NCBI GenBank assembly: GCA_014218215.1
Contig: CP043652.1
Span: 1,116,001-1,180,000 of the forward strand
Direction of reading: 5' to 3'
DNA from: Geodermatophilaceae bacterium NBWT11
Lineage (GTDB): Bacteria; Actinomycetota; Actinomycetes; Mycobacteriales; Geodermatophilaceae
DNA: 64,000 nucleotides
The notes under the pieces are model-generated. The model was not told the origin of the DNA, searched no databases, and was given only the letters and a program-made list of their open reading frames with translations. Positions within the stretch are counted from its first letter, which is position 1, and the number at the start of each line of letters is the position of its first letter. The translations under genes were made by a program, and so were the position numbers. Of this stretch, positions 1 to 8,107 are shown piece by piece.

Positions 1-77
1 GCCCCGGGTCGGGCCGTGGGCGGGGTGCGCCGGGCACTGGCTGCCGGACGGCGGGGTGCGGGCTTCCGCGTGGCCAT
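1..77 (-). CDS. N-terminus of an unidentified protein cut by the window edge
   Basis: An ATG on the minus strand at 77 is preceded by a good Shine-Dalgarno (GGGAGGGA) and opens a frame that runs off the left edge. Only about 25 residues are visible. They begin MATRKPAPRR and are rich in Ala, Arg and Pro, as in disordered N-termini of actinobacterial DNA-associated or membrane proteins. No domain is visible, so no function is offered. The gene would be divergent from the lipase at 276; the roughly 200 bases between them would hold both promoters, but I see no convincing -10/-35 pair. Confidence 0.35.
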   Translation of the reverse strand, partial: MATRKPAPRRPAASARRTPPTARPG

Positions 78-275
78 GCGGGTCCCTCCCTCGGGGCTCG
101 GGTGCGGTCCGCCGGTGACCGTGCCGGCCGCCGAGACCGCACCGTGATCGTGTCGACGACTCCAGGTGTGACCGCTGGCACAACGGGGCATTACGGTCGC
201 GTGAACGGGGCAGCGGGTCCGGGCTCCGTCACGCACACCGGGCAGGTGTGCCCACCCGAGCTCAGGGAGGCGTCG

Positions 276-1187
276 ATGACGACGGTCGCGTCGCCTCCAG
301 ACTGGCAGACCGGGCCGGGCCCGGCCGGCAGCGGCGTCCCCGGCGTGGCCGTGGTGTCCTCGGCGGCCCGCGCCCTCCGCACGCTGTGCACCCCGGCCGT
401 GGTGGCCGGCGGGCTCACCGAGCTGGCCTGGGTCGGTGCGCACGCGCTGCTCTGGCCGCTGAACACCCGCACCGAGGTGCTGCAGCCCGACGCGGCGGTC
501 CGGCCCGAGCGCCGCCCGCCCGCCGTCCGCGCCTTCTTCGCCGACGACCCGCTGGCCGCCCGCATCCCCGTCGTCCTGGTGCACGGGATGGTCGACAACC
601 GCTCGGTCTTCACCGTGATGCGCCGCCGGCTCCGCCAGCGCGGCTTCACCTCGGTGAGCAGCTGGAACTACAGCCCGCTGGTGCAGGACGTGCGCACCGC
701 CGCGCGCCGGCTCGCCGAGCACCTCGAGGAGGTCTGCCGGCAGACCGGGCACGACCGGGTGCACGTGGTCGGCCACAGCCTCGGCGGGCTCGTCGCCCGC
801 TACCTCGTCCAGCGCCTGGACGACAGCCGGGTCGCCTCGCTGGTCACCCTGGGCTCACCGCACGGCGGCTCGATCTGGGCGCGGGCGCTGCCCCTGCCGC
901 TGGCCCGCCAACTGCGCCCGGGGTCCCCGCTCTTCGACGAGCTGGCCGCCCCGGCCCCGGGCTGCGACACCCCGATCACCGCGGTCTACAGCGACCTCGA
1001 CCAGGTCGTCGTCCCCGCCTCGTCGGGCCGGTGCGACCACCGCGACCTGCGGGTGCGCAACGTGCTGGTCTCCGGGGTCGGTCACATGTCGCTGCCCATC
1101 CACCGGGCGGTGGTGGAGGAGGTCGCGGCCACCCTGGCCGGTCACCGCAGCGTCGAGCGGACCTCCGCCGACGCCGAGGTCGCCTGA
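276..1187 (+). CDS. alpha/beta hydrolase, lipase-like
   Basis: Predicted esterase or lipase of 303 residues. The oxyanion-side motif LVHG lies near residues 101-104, and the nucleophile elbow GHSLGG at about 166-171 puts the catalytic Ser at 168. An acidic residue in VYSDLD and a His in GVGHMS near the C-terminus complete a plausible triad. I chose the ATG at 276 because CAGGGAGG lies just upstream; the frame is open to 102 but that extension looks non-coding. The N-terminal 60 residues include a hydrophobic stretch (about 35-60) that may anchor or export the protein. It resembles the EstA/Lip class of actinobacterial lipases; the substrate is unknown. A hairpin overlaps the stop codon. Confidence 0.85.
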   Translation: MTTVASPPDWQTGPGPAGSGVPGVAVVSSAARALRTLCTPAVVAGGLTELAWVGAHALLWPLNTRTEVLQPDAAVRPERRPPAVRAFFADDPLAARIPVVLVHGMVDNRSVFTVMRRRLRQRGFTSVSSWNYSPLVQDVRTAARRLAEHLEEVCRQTGHDRVHVVGHSLGGLVARYLVQRLDDSRVASLVTLGSPHGGSIWARALPLPLARQLRPGSPLFDELAAPAPGCDTPITAVYSDLDQVVVPASSGRCDHRDLRVRNVLVSGVGHMSLPIHRAVVEEVAATLAGHRSVERTSADAEVA

Positions 1188-1212
1188 CCCCTCCCGCACC
1201 GCCCAGGGGTCA
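1185..1212 (+). terminator. hairpin overlapping the lipase stop codon
   Basis: TGACCCCT and AGGGGTCA form an 8-bp perfect stem with a 12-base loop, beginning at the lipase TGA. There is no U-tract, as is usual in high-GC actinobacteria. It is a modest terminator candidate between the lipase and the M23 peptidase gene. Confidence 0.45.
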
Positions 1213-1436
1213 CCAGTTGTGACGAAGATGTCGACACAGCGACACGCCGCACGGTTGCCCGATCGCCTGCCTCACGCGTGGTCACAATGCGATCACGCCG
1301 ACGGCAGACCCTGCCGGCGGCCCGTCGACCCCTGACGGACCATCGAGACGACGTCGCCCTCCCGCTCCGTCGTTGCCCCCGTGGCAGCGCCGGGCACCCG
1401 CTCCCCCGGTCGGGACGACGTCTGGAGAAGGTGCTC

Positions 1437-2429
1437 GTGCGCGCACGTCAGCTGGTCGGCCGTTCCCGGCCCGGCCGTCCGGACCGGGACAGGTCCGCGG
1501 CCGAGTCGTCCTCCGTGGACGCCGGACCCGTCGGTCTCCTCGACCGCCCCCGGCCGCGCGGCACCGACCTCGCCGACACCGAGCAGCGGCTGGCCGCCCG
1601 CGAGGCCGCCACCGCCACCGACCTGCCCCTCGTCGCCGCCGCAGCCGACCCGCTGGACACCCCGGGCGCGCTGGCCACCGCTGCCGCCGCCCGCACCACC
1701 GCCGCCCGCACCACCGCCGCCCGCGCCGAGGCCGCCCGCGTCGCCGCCCGGCCCGCCGGTCGCGCCCGCCGCCTGTCCCGTCCCCCGTCGCGGAAGGCCC
1801 CGCTGCTCCTGGTCGCCCTCGTCGTCGGCGCCGTCGTCGCGGCCCTGCCCGGCGGGATCGGCTCCCAGTCCCCGGTCACGGTGCCCGTCGCGGTGGCCGG
1901 CGACTACGGCCTGGGTGCCGCCGACAGCAACTTCGCCGGGGGCATGGACGACGTCGCCGCCCGCCGCGAGATCACCGAGGCCGAGGCCGCCGCCCGCCTG
2001 GACGCCCTCGCCGCATCCCGCGCCGAGCGCGAGCCGGACTTCGCCGTCCCCACCGTGGGCCGGATGAGCACCTGCTTCTGCATGCGCTGGGGCACCATGC
2101 ACTGGGGCGTGGACCTCGCCGCCCCGCTGGGCACCGACATCGCGGCCGCCGCCGACGGGGTCGTGCTGCGCGCCGGTGCGGCCAGCGGCTACGGCAACGC
2201 CATCTACATCCAGGACGCCGACGGCAACGTCGAGATCTACGGCCACATGCGGTACCTGTTCGTCGAGGCCGGGGACGTCGTCTCCGCCGGCGACCTCATC
2301 GCGAAGGTCGGCAGCGAGGGCCAGTCCACCGGCCCGCACCTGCACTTCGAGATCCACGAGGGCTCCATGACCGGCCGCCCCATCGACCCCCAGGAGTGGC
2401 TGTCGGAGCGGGGCATCGAGATCGGCTGA
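1437..2429 (+). CDS. M23-family metallopeptidase, membrane-anchored
   Basis: Predicted peptidoglycan endopeptidase. The C-terminal LytM/M23 domain shows the zinc ligands: HWGVD (His222, Asp226) and HLHFE (His301, His303). Ahead of it are an Ala/Arg-rich segment (about residues 40-115) and one hydrophobic helix (about 122-140) that should anchor it with the catalytic domain outside. I chose GTG 1437 because GGAGAAG sits six bases upstream. The frame stays open to GTG 1278, but that stretch is Arg-rich and codes poorly. An M23 protein next to uvrD1/pcrA and chorismate mutase is also the arrangement in Mycobacterium tuberculosis, so this is conserved synteny. The natural cross-link target cannot be told from sequence. 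Confidence 0.85.
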   Translation: MRARQLVGRSRPGRPDRDRSAAESSSVDAGPVGLLDRPRPRGTDLADTEQRLAAREAATATDLPLVAAAADPLDTPGALATAAAARTTAARTTAARAEAARVAARPAGRARRLSRPPSRKAPLLLVALVVGAVVAALPGGIGSQSPVTVPVAVAGDYGLGAADSNFAGGMDDVAARREITEAEAAARLDALAASRAEREPDFAVPTVGRMSTCFCMRWGTMHWGVDLAAPLGTDIAAAADGVVLRAGAASGYGNAIYIQDADGNVEIYGHMRYLFVEAGDVVSAGDLIAKVGSEGQSTGPHLHFEIHEGSMTGRPIDPQEWLSERGIEIG

Positions 2430-2460
2430 GTGGGGGCCGGAGGCTCCCACTCAGCCGATC
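2420..2460. terminator. bidirectional terminator between M23 peptidase and pcrA
   Basis: A perfect 15-bp stem (2420-2434 with 2446-2460) closes an 11-base loop. The left arm includes the TGA of the peptidase gene. pcrA ends convergently 25 bases downstream, so the hairpin can stop transcription from both sides. Confidence 0.8.
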
Positions 2461-2484
2461 GGGACCGCCGGCCGGGCCGCCGTG

Positions 2485-4776
2485 TCAGAGCTTGACGAGG
2501 GGGGCGTACCTCAGCACCAGGCGCTTGGTGCCGCTGGAGCCGAAGTCGACGGTGGCCTGGGCCTTGTCGGCCGCCCCGGTGACCTCGACGACGGTGCCCA
2601 GGCCGAAGGCGTCGTGGCTGACCCGGTCCCCGACGTCCACGCTGATGATCTTCCGGTTTCCCACCCCGCCCCGGAGACCGCCGGTGGACAGCCCGGTGGC
2701 CGCGACCCGCTGCTGGGCTGAGCCGTACTGGGCGCTGGGCTTGGGGTCGATGCCGGTCCAGTGCAGGGCCTCGTCGGGCAGCTCGTCGAGGAACCGGGAC
2801 GGCGGGTTGTACGCCGGCTGTCCCCAGCTGGTGCGCACCGTGGCCCGGGACAGGAACAGCCGCTCGCGGGCCCGGGTGATCCCGACGTAGGCCAGCCGGC
2901 GCTCCTCCTCGAGCTCCTTGGGGTCGCCGAGGGCCCGCAGGTGAGGGAAGACGCCGTCCTCGAGCGCGGTCAGGAAGACGACCGGGAACTCCAGGCCCTT
3001 GGCGGTGTGCAGGGTCATCATCGTGACCACGCCAGCGTCGTCCCCGGTGACCGGGATCTGGTCGGCGTCGGCCACCAGCGAGACCTGCTCGAGGAAGTCG
3101 GTGACGGTGCCCTCGGGGTTCACCGCCTCGAACTCGGCGGCCACGCTGACCAGCTCGTGCAGGTTGTCGACCCGGCCCTCGTCCTGCGGGTCGGTGGAGG
3201 ACTCCAGCTCCGAGAGCAGGCCGCTGCGCTCCAGGATCGACTCCAGCAGCGCGCTGGGCCCCGACCCGGTGGCCAGCAGGTGCTCGAACTCCTCGAGCAG
3301 GGAGACGAACTCCTTGATGTTCTTCAGCGACCGGGTGGCCAGGCCCGGGGCGTCCTCCGCCCGACGCAGCGCGGTGGCGAAGGCGATCCGCTCCCGGTCA
3401 GCCAACTGCTCCACGCACGCCTCGGCGCGGTCGCCGATGCCGCGCTTGGGGGTGTTCAACACCCGGCGCAGGCTGACGACGTCGGTGGGGTTGCTGACCA
3501 CCTTCAGGTAGGCCAGCGCGTCGCGGACCTCCTTGCGCTCGTAGAAGCGCACCCCGCCGACCACCTTGTAGGGCATGCCGACCCGGATGAACACCTCCTC
3601 GAACACCCGGGAGGCGTTGTTGGTGCGGTAGAAGACCGCGATGTCCTTGGGCTGGGCCTTGCCCTCGTCGACCAGCGCGTCGATCTGCTCGGCGACCCAG
3701 GCGGCCTCGTCGTGCTCGTTCTCCCCGACGTAGCCCTCGATCAGCTCGCCGTCGCCGGCGTCGGACCACAGGTTCTTGGGCCGGCGGGCGGTGTTGCGGG
3801 CGATGACCTGGTTGGCGGCCTTGAGGATGCGCTGGGTGGAGCGGTAGTTCTGCTCCAGCACGATCGTGGTGGCCTCGGGGTAGTCCCGCTCGAACTCGTC
3901 GATGTTGCGGATCGTGGCGCCCCGGAAGGCGTAGATCGACTGGTCGGCGTCACCGACGACGCACAGCTCGGCCGGGGGCACCGGGCCCCCGCCGTAGCCG
4001 ACGATCTCGCGCACCAGGGCGTACTGGGCGTGGTTGGTGTCCTGGTACTCGTCGACCAGCACGTGCCGGAACCGGCGTCGGTAGTGCTCGGCGACGTCGG
4101 GGAAGGCGCGGAACAGGTTCACCGTGGTCATGATCAGGTCGTCGAAGTCCATCGCGTGCGCCTCACGCAGCCGCCGCTGGTACAGCCGGTAGACCTCGGC
4201 CAGCGTCTTCTCCGGCGGGGTCTGCGGGACGAAGGACTCCTCGTCGACCAGCTCGTTCTTCAGGTTCGACACCTGTGCGGCCAGGCTGCGGCCGGGGAAG
4301 CGCTTGGCGTCGAGCTCGAGGTCGCGGGCGACCATGGTCATCAGCCGGACCGAGTCGCCCTGGTCGTAGATGGTGAACGAGCTCTTCATGCCGAGCTTGG
4401 CGGCCTCGGCGCGCAGGATGCGCACGCACATGGAGTGGAACGTCGACACCCACATCGCCCGGGCCCGCGGGCCCACGAGCTGGGCCACCCGCTCCTTCAT
4501 CTCCCCGGCGGCCTTGTTGGTGAAGGTGATCGCCATGATCTCGCCGGGGTTGGCCCCCCGGGCCCCGAGCAGGTAGGCGATCCGGTGCGTCAGCACCCGG
4601 GTCTTGCCCGAGCCCGCACCGGCCACGATGAGCAGCGGGGTGCCCTCGTGGACGGTCGCCTCGCGCTGCGGGACGTTCAGCCCGGCGAGCATCCGCTCGA
4701 GTTCGCGGCCCACCTGACCGGAGGGACGACGGGTCAGGGACGCGGTTCCCGGCAGGGAGGTCTGGGGGCTGCTCAT
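2485..4776 (-). CDS. pcrA: ATP-dependent DNA helicase PcrA/UvrD1
   Basis: Superfamily 1A 3'-5' helicase of 763 residues, used in nucleotide excision repair and in clearing proteins from DNA. Motif I (Walker A) AGAGSGKT is at residues 52-59. Motif Ia follows (ITFTNKAA), then motif II VDEYQDTNH, motif III GDADQSIYAFRGA, motif IV QNYRST, motif V TLHTAKGLEFPVV and motif VI VGITRARERL. The last 50 residues (GDRVSHDAFGLG onward) form the Tudor-like domain that in PcrA/UvrD binds RNA polymerase. GGGAGGAC precedes the ATG. Length and domain order are normal. It is divergent from the chorismate mutase leader. Confidence 0.97.
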   Translation of the reverse strand: MSSPQTSLPGTASLTRRPSGQVGRELERMLAGLNVPQREATVHEGTPLLIVAGAGSGKTRVLTHRIAYLLGARGANPGEIMAITFTNKAAGEMKERVAQLVGPRARAMWVSTFHSMCVRILRAEAAKLGMKSSFTIYDQGDSVRLMTMVARDLELDAKRFPGRSLAAQVSNLKNELVDEESFVPQTPPEKTLAEVYRLYQRRLREAHAMDFDDLIMTTVNLFRAFPDVAEHYRRRFRHVLVDEYQDTNHAQYALVREIVGYGGGPVPPAELCVVGDADQSIYAFRGATIRNIDEFERDYPEATTIVLEQNYRSTQRILKAANQVIARNTARRPKNLWSDAGDGELIEGYVGENEHDEAAWVAEQIDALVDEGKAQPKDIAVFYRTNNASRVFEEVFIRVGMPYKVVGGVRFYERKEVRDALAYLKVVSNPTDVVSLRRVLNTPKRGIGDRAEACVEQLADRERIAFATALRRAEDAPGLATRSLKNIKEFVSLLEEFEHLLATGSGPSALLESILERSGLLSELESSTDPQDEGRVDNLHELVSVAAEFEAVNPEGTVTDFLEQVSLVADADQIPVTGDDAGVVTMMTLHTAKGLEFPVVFLTALEDGVFPHLRALGDPKELEEERRLAYVGITRARERLFLSRATVRTSWGQPAYNPPSRFLDELPDEALHWTGIDPKPSAQYGSAQQRVAATGLSTGGLRGGVGNRKIISVDVGDRVSHDAFGLGTVVEVTGAADKAQATVDFGSSGTKRLVLRYAPLVKL

Positions 4777-4876
4777 GTCCTCCCCACTCTAGGACGGGGC
4801 ACCGACGCCGACCGGGGTCCGTGGAGCGGCGCGGAGGGGTGTGGCCCGGCGCCGGGTGCTGTGCCAGACTCCCCCC

Positions 4877-4939
4877 GTGCTCAGCCGACGAGAGTTTGCC
4901 TACGGCCACCGGGATCCGGTCGCCGTCTCGCCGAGCTAG
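4877..4939 (+). CDS. putative 20-residue leader peptide upstream of chorismate mutase
   Basis: A short reading frame (GTG 4877 to TAG 4939) encodes 20 residues with the central run REFAYGHRDP. It has no Shine-Dalgarno, but a -10-like CAGACT lies six bases before the GTG, the geometry of actinobacterial leaderless transcripts. The frame is followed by a large hairpin and then by the chorismate mutase gene. The peptide contains one Phe and one Tyr, both end products of the branch that chorismate mutase feeds. This suggests a translation-coupled attenuator, but the codons are not repeated as in classic leaders, so the role is an inference. Confidence 0.45.
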   Translation: MLSRREFAYGHRDPVAVSPS

Positions 4940-4948
4940 CCGCTCACC

Positions 4949-5018
4949 GACACAGCCCCGGGCCCCACGAGCCCGGGGCTCTCCTGTGTCCGGGTCGTGG
5001 GGCCTCCCCACCTGGAGG
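4949..5018 (+). promoter_or_regulatory. putative attenuator hairpins ahead of chorismate mutase
   Basis: Hairpin 1 (4949-4990) pairs AGCCCCGGGC at 4954-4963 with GCCCGGGGCT at 4971-4980, and is extended by GACAC/GTGTC after a five-base bulge. Two further small hairpins exclude each other. CCTCC 5003-5007 pairs with GGAGG 5014-5018 and buries the ribosome binding site. GTGGGG 4997-5002 pairs with CCCCAC 5006-5011 and would free it. The order leader frame, stable hairpin, switchable RBS hairpin is what a translation-sensing control region would look like. Confidence 0.5.
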
Positions 5019-5025
5019 AACCCTC

Positions 5026-5310
5026 GTGACCACCCCGACCAGCACCGGCCCCGAGCCCACCGCCCCCGCCGAGCGGATCGCGCAGCTGCGGGCGGAGATC
5101 GACGCCTGCGACGCCGAGATCATCCGGCAGGTCCAGCGCCGGCTGGAGGTGTCCCGGGAGATCGGGCAGCTCCGGCGGGCCGCCGGGGGCACCCGGTTGT
5201 CCCTGGCCCGCGAGCAGGCCGTGCTGGCCGCCTTCTCCGACGCGCTGGGCCCGGCCGACGGCACGACGCTCGGGATGATGCTGCTGCGGCGCGGGCGCGG
5301 CGCCCTCTGA
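5026..5310 (+). CDS. chorismate mutase, AroQ-delta type
   Basis: Converts chorismate to prephenate, the first step towards Phe and Tyr, in the cytoplasm. The 94-residue all-helical protein has the AroQ pattern RAEIDACDAEII, then RRLEVSREIG, then GGTRL. Its C-terminal LLRRGRGAL matches the tail of the M. tuberculosis enzyme (LLRLGRGRL). In that AroQ-delta group the enzyme is weakly active alone and is activated in complex with DAHP synthase; this is family knowledge. GTG 5026 is chosen because GGAGGA lies seven bases upstream and the AroQ homology starts soon after. Position next to pcrA is conserved in mycobacteria. Expression may be controlled by the leader described upstream. Confidence 0.92.
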   Translation: MTTPTSTGPEPTAPAERIAQLRAEIDACDAEIIRQVQRRLEVSREIGQLRRAAGGTRLSLAREQAVLAAFSDALGPADGTTLGMMLLRRGRGAL

Positions 5311-5332
5311 ACGCGGACTAACCTGGCCCCTC

Positions 5333-6070
5333 GTGACCCAGCCCCCGAAGCAGCCCGCCGCGCACGTCGACCGGGTGCTCTGCGTCCTGGCCCACCCCGA
5401 CGACGTCGACTTCGGCAGCGCCGGCACGGTCGCGACCTGGACGGCGGCCGGCACCGAGGTCGTCTACTGCATCGTCACCGACGGCGACGCCGGCGGTTTC
5501 GACGACACCCCCCGCGAGGAGATGCCGCTGCTGCGCCAGGCCGAGCAGCGGGCCGCGGCCGCCGCCGTGGGCGTCACCGACGTCCGCTTCCTGGGCTACC
5601 CGGACGGCCGGCTCGAGCTGACCCTGGACCTGCGCCGCGACATCAGCCGGGTCATCCGCCAGGTGCGCCCCCAGCGCGTGCTGACGTCGTCCCCGGAGCG
5701 CATGTACGACCGGATCGGCGCCAGCCACCCCGACCACATGACCACCGGGGAGTCGACCCTGCGCGCGGTCTACCCCGACGCGCGGAACCCCTTCGCCCAC
5801 CCCGAGCTGCTGGCCGAGGAGGGCCTGGACGCCTGGACGGTGGAGGAGGTGTGGCTGGGCGCCAGCCCGCGCGCCGACCACGCCGTGGACGTGACCGATG
5901 TCGTGGAGCAGAAGTTCGCCGCACTCGAGTCGCACGTCACCCAGGTCGCGCACCAGCCAGAGGGCCAGCTGCGCGAGTTCGTGGGCGGCTGGATGCGCCA
6001 GACGGCACGCACCCACGGCCTCCCCGAAGGCCGCCTCGCCGAGGCCTTCCACGTGGTGTTCACCGCCTAG
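5333..6070 (+). CDS. PIG-L family deacetylase (LmbE-like)
   Basis: Zinc-dependent N-deacetylase or amidase of 245 residues. The metal-binding AHPDD motif is at residues 20-24 and the second ligand motif HPDH at 132-135. The family includes the mycothiol pathway enzymes MshB and Mca, and enzymes acting on GlcNAc conjugates; I cannot tell which substrate applies here. The start is GTG 5333, 22 bases after the chorismate mutase stop, so the two genes may share a transcript. A repeat-family hairpin begins four bases after the TAG stop. The next gene is convergent. Confidence 0.88.
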   Translation: MTQPPKQPAAHVDRVLCVLAHPDDVDFGSAGTVATWTAAGTEVVYCIVTDGDAGGFDDTPREEMPLLRQAEQRAAAAAVGVTDVRFLGYPDGRLELTLDLRRDISRVIRQVRPQRVLTSSPERMYDRIGASHPDHMTTGESTLRAVYPDARNPFAHPELLAEEGLDAWTVEEVWLGASPRADHAVDVTDVVEQKFAALESHVTQVAHQPEGQLREFVGGWMRQTARTHGLPEGRLAEAFHVVFTA

Positions 6071-6073
6071 CAG

Positions 6074-6131
6074 AAGGACCTCCCTCCCCCCACTGCTCGC
6101 ACGCTCGCAGCGGGCCCCTGAGGGAGGCCGG
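6074..6131 (+). terminator. stop-codon-proximal hairpin element, copy 1
   Basis: The element begins AAGGACCTCCCT just after the deacetylase stop and ends AGGGAGGCC. The outer stem is CCTCCCT (6079-6085) with AGGGAGG (6121-6127), with a GC-rich inner arm containing GCTCGCAC...GCTCGCAG. Three relatives (9375-9437, 15718-15773, 17519-17583) share the AAGGAC start at the stop codon and the closing GGCC. It lies between convergent genes and most likely acts as a terminator. Confidence 0.65.
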
Positions 6132-6132
6132 A

Positions 6133-6780
6133 CTACAGCAGGCGATGGGTGACAGCCCACCTGGTCAGCTCGTTGCGGTTGGACAGCTGCAGCTTGCGCA
6201 GCACGTTCGAGGCGTGCGACTCCACCGTCTTGACCGAGATGAACAACCGCTGGCCGATCTCCCGGTAGGTGTAGCCGCGGGCCAGCAGCTGCATGACCTC
6301 CCGCTCCCGGGCCGACAGCAGGTCCAGCCCGGGGTCGACGTCGGGCTCCGGTGCGGGAGCGGCAGCGCCGGAGGCGAACGCGTCGAGCACGAAGCCGGCC
6401 AGCCGCGGGGAGAACACCACGTCCCCCTCGGCCACCCGGGCGACGGCGTCCCGCAGGTCGGGCCCGGAGATGGTCTTGGTGACGTAGCCGCGGGCGCCGG
6501 CCCGGATGACGGCGATGACGTCCTCGGCGGCGTCGGACACCGACAGCGCCAGCCAGCGGACGTCGGGCAGCTCGCCGCGCAGGGTCTCCAGCACGGTCCG
6601 GCCCCCGCCGCCGGGCAGGTGCACGTCGAGCAGGACGACGTCCGGGCGGGTCTCGCGGACCCCGGCCACCGCCCCGGCGACGTCGGCGGCCTCGCCGACC
6701 ACCTCGACGGCGTCCCCCAGCTCGGCCCGCACGCCCGACCGGACCATGGCGTGGTCGTCGACGAGGAAGACCCGGGTCAC
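6133..6780 (-). CDS. LuxR/NarL-family response regulator
   Basis: Response regulator of 215 residues, partner of the kinase whose gene overlaps its start by four bases (GTGA). The receiver domain has the acidic pair Asp8-Asp9, phosphoacceptor Asp52 (VLLDVHLP), and the conserved Lys in GYVTKT. The C-terminal LuxR helix-turn-helix (about 150-210) starts LSAREREVMQLLARG and contains the recognition helix region VKTVESHASNV. GGGAGG precedes GTG 6780. Pairing with a PspC-domain kinase and a LiaF-like protein suggests an envelope-stress system like LiaRS or the actinobacterial PspC systems. Targets probably include the divergent gene at 8108. Confidence 0.93.
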   Translation of the reverse strand: MTRVFLVDDHAMVRSGVRAELGDAVEVVGEAADVAGAVAGVRETRPDVVLLDVHLPGGGGRTVLETLRGELPDVRWLALSVSDAAEDVIAVIRAGARGYVTKTISGPDLRDAVARVAEGDVVFSPRLAGFVLDAFASGAAAPAPEPDVDPGLDLLSAREREVMQLLARGYTYREIGQRLFISVKTVESHASNVLRKLQLSNRNELTRWAVTHRLL

Positions 6781-7973
6781 GAGGCCTCCCGGGGCAGCGT
6801 CAACTCCACCTCGGTGCCCTCCCCCGGCCGGGAGTGCACGACCGCCGTGCCGCCGATGCGCTGGAGCCGGCCGACCACGGAGTCCCGCAGCCCGCGCCGG
6901 TCCGCCGGCACCGACCCGGGGTCGAAGCCGGCACCCCGGTCGCGGACGAAGACGGTCACCGCCCCGGGGGTGACCTCGCTGTAGAGCGCGACGGTGGTGG
7001 CACCGGAGTGCTTGGCGGCGTTCACGACGGCCTCCCGGGTGGCCTGGGCGAGAGCGGTCACGGCCTCGTCGGCGGGGGCGTCCCCGACCACGACGGGGTC
7101 GACGGCGACGGCGTGGTCGGCCTCGACCTCGGCGACCAGCCGGTCGACCAGCCCGGCCCAGGTGCCACCGGCCGCGGTCTGCGGGGCGTAGAGCCAGGCG
7201 CGCAGCTCGCGTTCCTGCCCGCGGGCCAGCCGGGTGACCTGGGCGGGGTCGGCGGCGTGCCGCTGCACCAGGGCGAGGGTCTGCAGCACCGAGTCGTGCA
7301 GGTGCGCAGCGACCGAGGCCCGCTCCTCGGAGCGGATCCGGGCCGCCCGCTCGGCCTCGCGGGAGTCCAGCAGCCGACGCCACAGCGGGGCGGTGGCCAG
7401 CACGATGCCGACCAGGACGACGAGGGTCGCAGCGAACCCGTTGCGGGCGTTGGCCAGCTGCCCGGTGGTGGCCAGCAGCAGGACCACCCCGCCGCCGGCG
7501 AGCAGCACCCCGGTCACCAGGCCCCAGCGGGAGGTGCCGCGGCTGGTGGTCCGGTCGGCGTCGAACTGGTACCAGATGACGGCCAGGCCGCCCCCGGCCA
7601 GCAGCAGCGGGACGACGACGTCCCCGCGGCCCCAGTCGGCGAACCGGGTCGACAGCAGGAGCACGGCCAGCCCGACCAGGCCGAGCCCGACGCCCTGCCT
7701 GCGGGTGAGCCGGGGCGGGGGCGGGGGGCGTTCGGCACCGGCGGGGGCGACCCGGACGAAGAGCCACAGCAGCGCGTAGGCGACCACCCCGACCCCGCCC
7801 AGGGACAGCACCACGAAGCCGATCCGGACGACGACGGGGTCCAGCCGCAGGTGGTCCGCGGTGCCGACGGCCACCCCGCCGATCCAGCGGCCGCGCCGCG
7901 GGCGGAGCAGCGGTGGCCGGTCGGTGGCGACGTCACCGGCGTGCGGCGGCGTCGTCGTCCCCGGGGTCGTCAC
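6777..7973 (-). CDS. sensor histidine kinase with N-terminal PspC domain
   Basis: Membrane histidine kinase of 398 residues. Residues about 20-75 form a PspC domain (GRWIGGVAVGTADHLRL, then two hydrophobic segments). Further transmembrane helices run to about residue 195. The HisKA_3 dimerisation domain contains HLHDSVLQ with the phospho-His at 226. The HATPase domain shows the N box (VVNAAKHSG), G1 RDRGAGFDPG and G2 GLRDSVVGR. There is no separate extracellular sensor, so sensing is probably through the membrane segments or by partner proteins. It forms a translationally coupled pair with the downstream regulator. The GTG start has no clear Shine-Dalgarno and may be leaderless. Confidence 0.92.
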   Translation of the reverse strand: MTTPGTTTPPHAGDVATDRPPLLRPRRGRWIGGVAVGTADHLRLDPVVVRIGFVVLSLGGVGVVAYALLWLFVRVAPAGAERPPPPPRLTRRQGVGLGLVGLAVLLLSTRFADWGRGDVVVPLLLAGGGLAVIWYQFDADRTTSRGTSRWGLVTGVLLAGGGVVLLLATTGQLANARNGFAATLVVLVGIVLATAPLWRRLLDSREAERAARIRSEERASVAAHLHDSVLQTLALVQRHAADPAQVTRLARGQERELRAWLYAPQTAAGGTWAGLVDRLVAEVEADHAVAVDPVVVGDAPADEAVTALAQATREAVVNAAKHSGATTVALYSEVTPGAVTVFVRDRGAGFDPGSVPADRRGLRDSVVGRLQRIGGTAVVHSRPGEGTEVELTLPREAS

Positions 7974-8107
7974 GTGATCATCGTGGCACCGGTGCCCCCG
8001 ACCGCGGTACCGGTGGACACCCGGACCCCGCGCCGCGCCGGGAACCAGGGTCGGGTCAGGGGGTTCCCCGATACCGGGCGGGCCCCGGCGGCGGCAGTGT
8101 CGTCGGC

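Noticed and set aside
1200..1436. Possible c-di-AMP (ydaO) riboswitch before the M23 peptidase gene
   Set aside because: Such riboswitches often precede actinobacterial cell-wall hydrolase genes, but I could not find the conserved core elements here.
1678..1745. Tandem repeats in the M23 gene (CGCACCACCGCCGCC units) as a regulatory repeat
   Set aside because: They encode a low-complexity Ala/Thr/Arg linker in frame and are explained by the protein sequence.
2761..5025. Very long plus-strand open frame opposite pcrA, continuous with chorismate mutase
   Set aside because: It is a shadow of high-GC codon use on the opposite strand; composition is Val/Gly/Leu/His-rich without domains. Only the last 95 codons from GTG 5026 are a gene.
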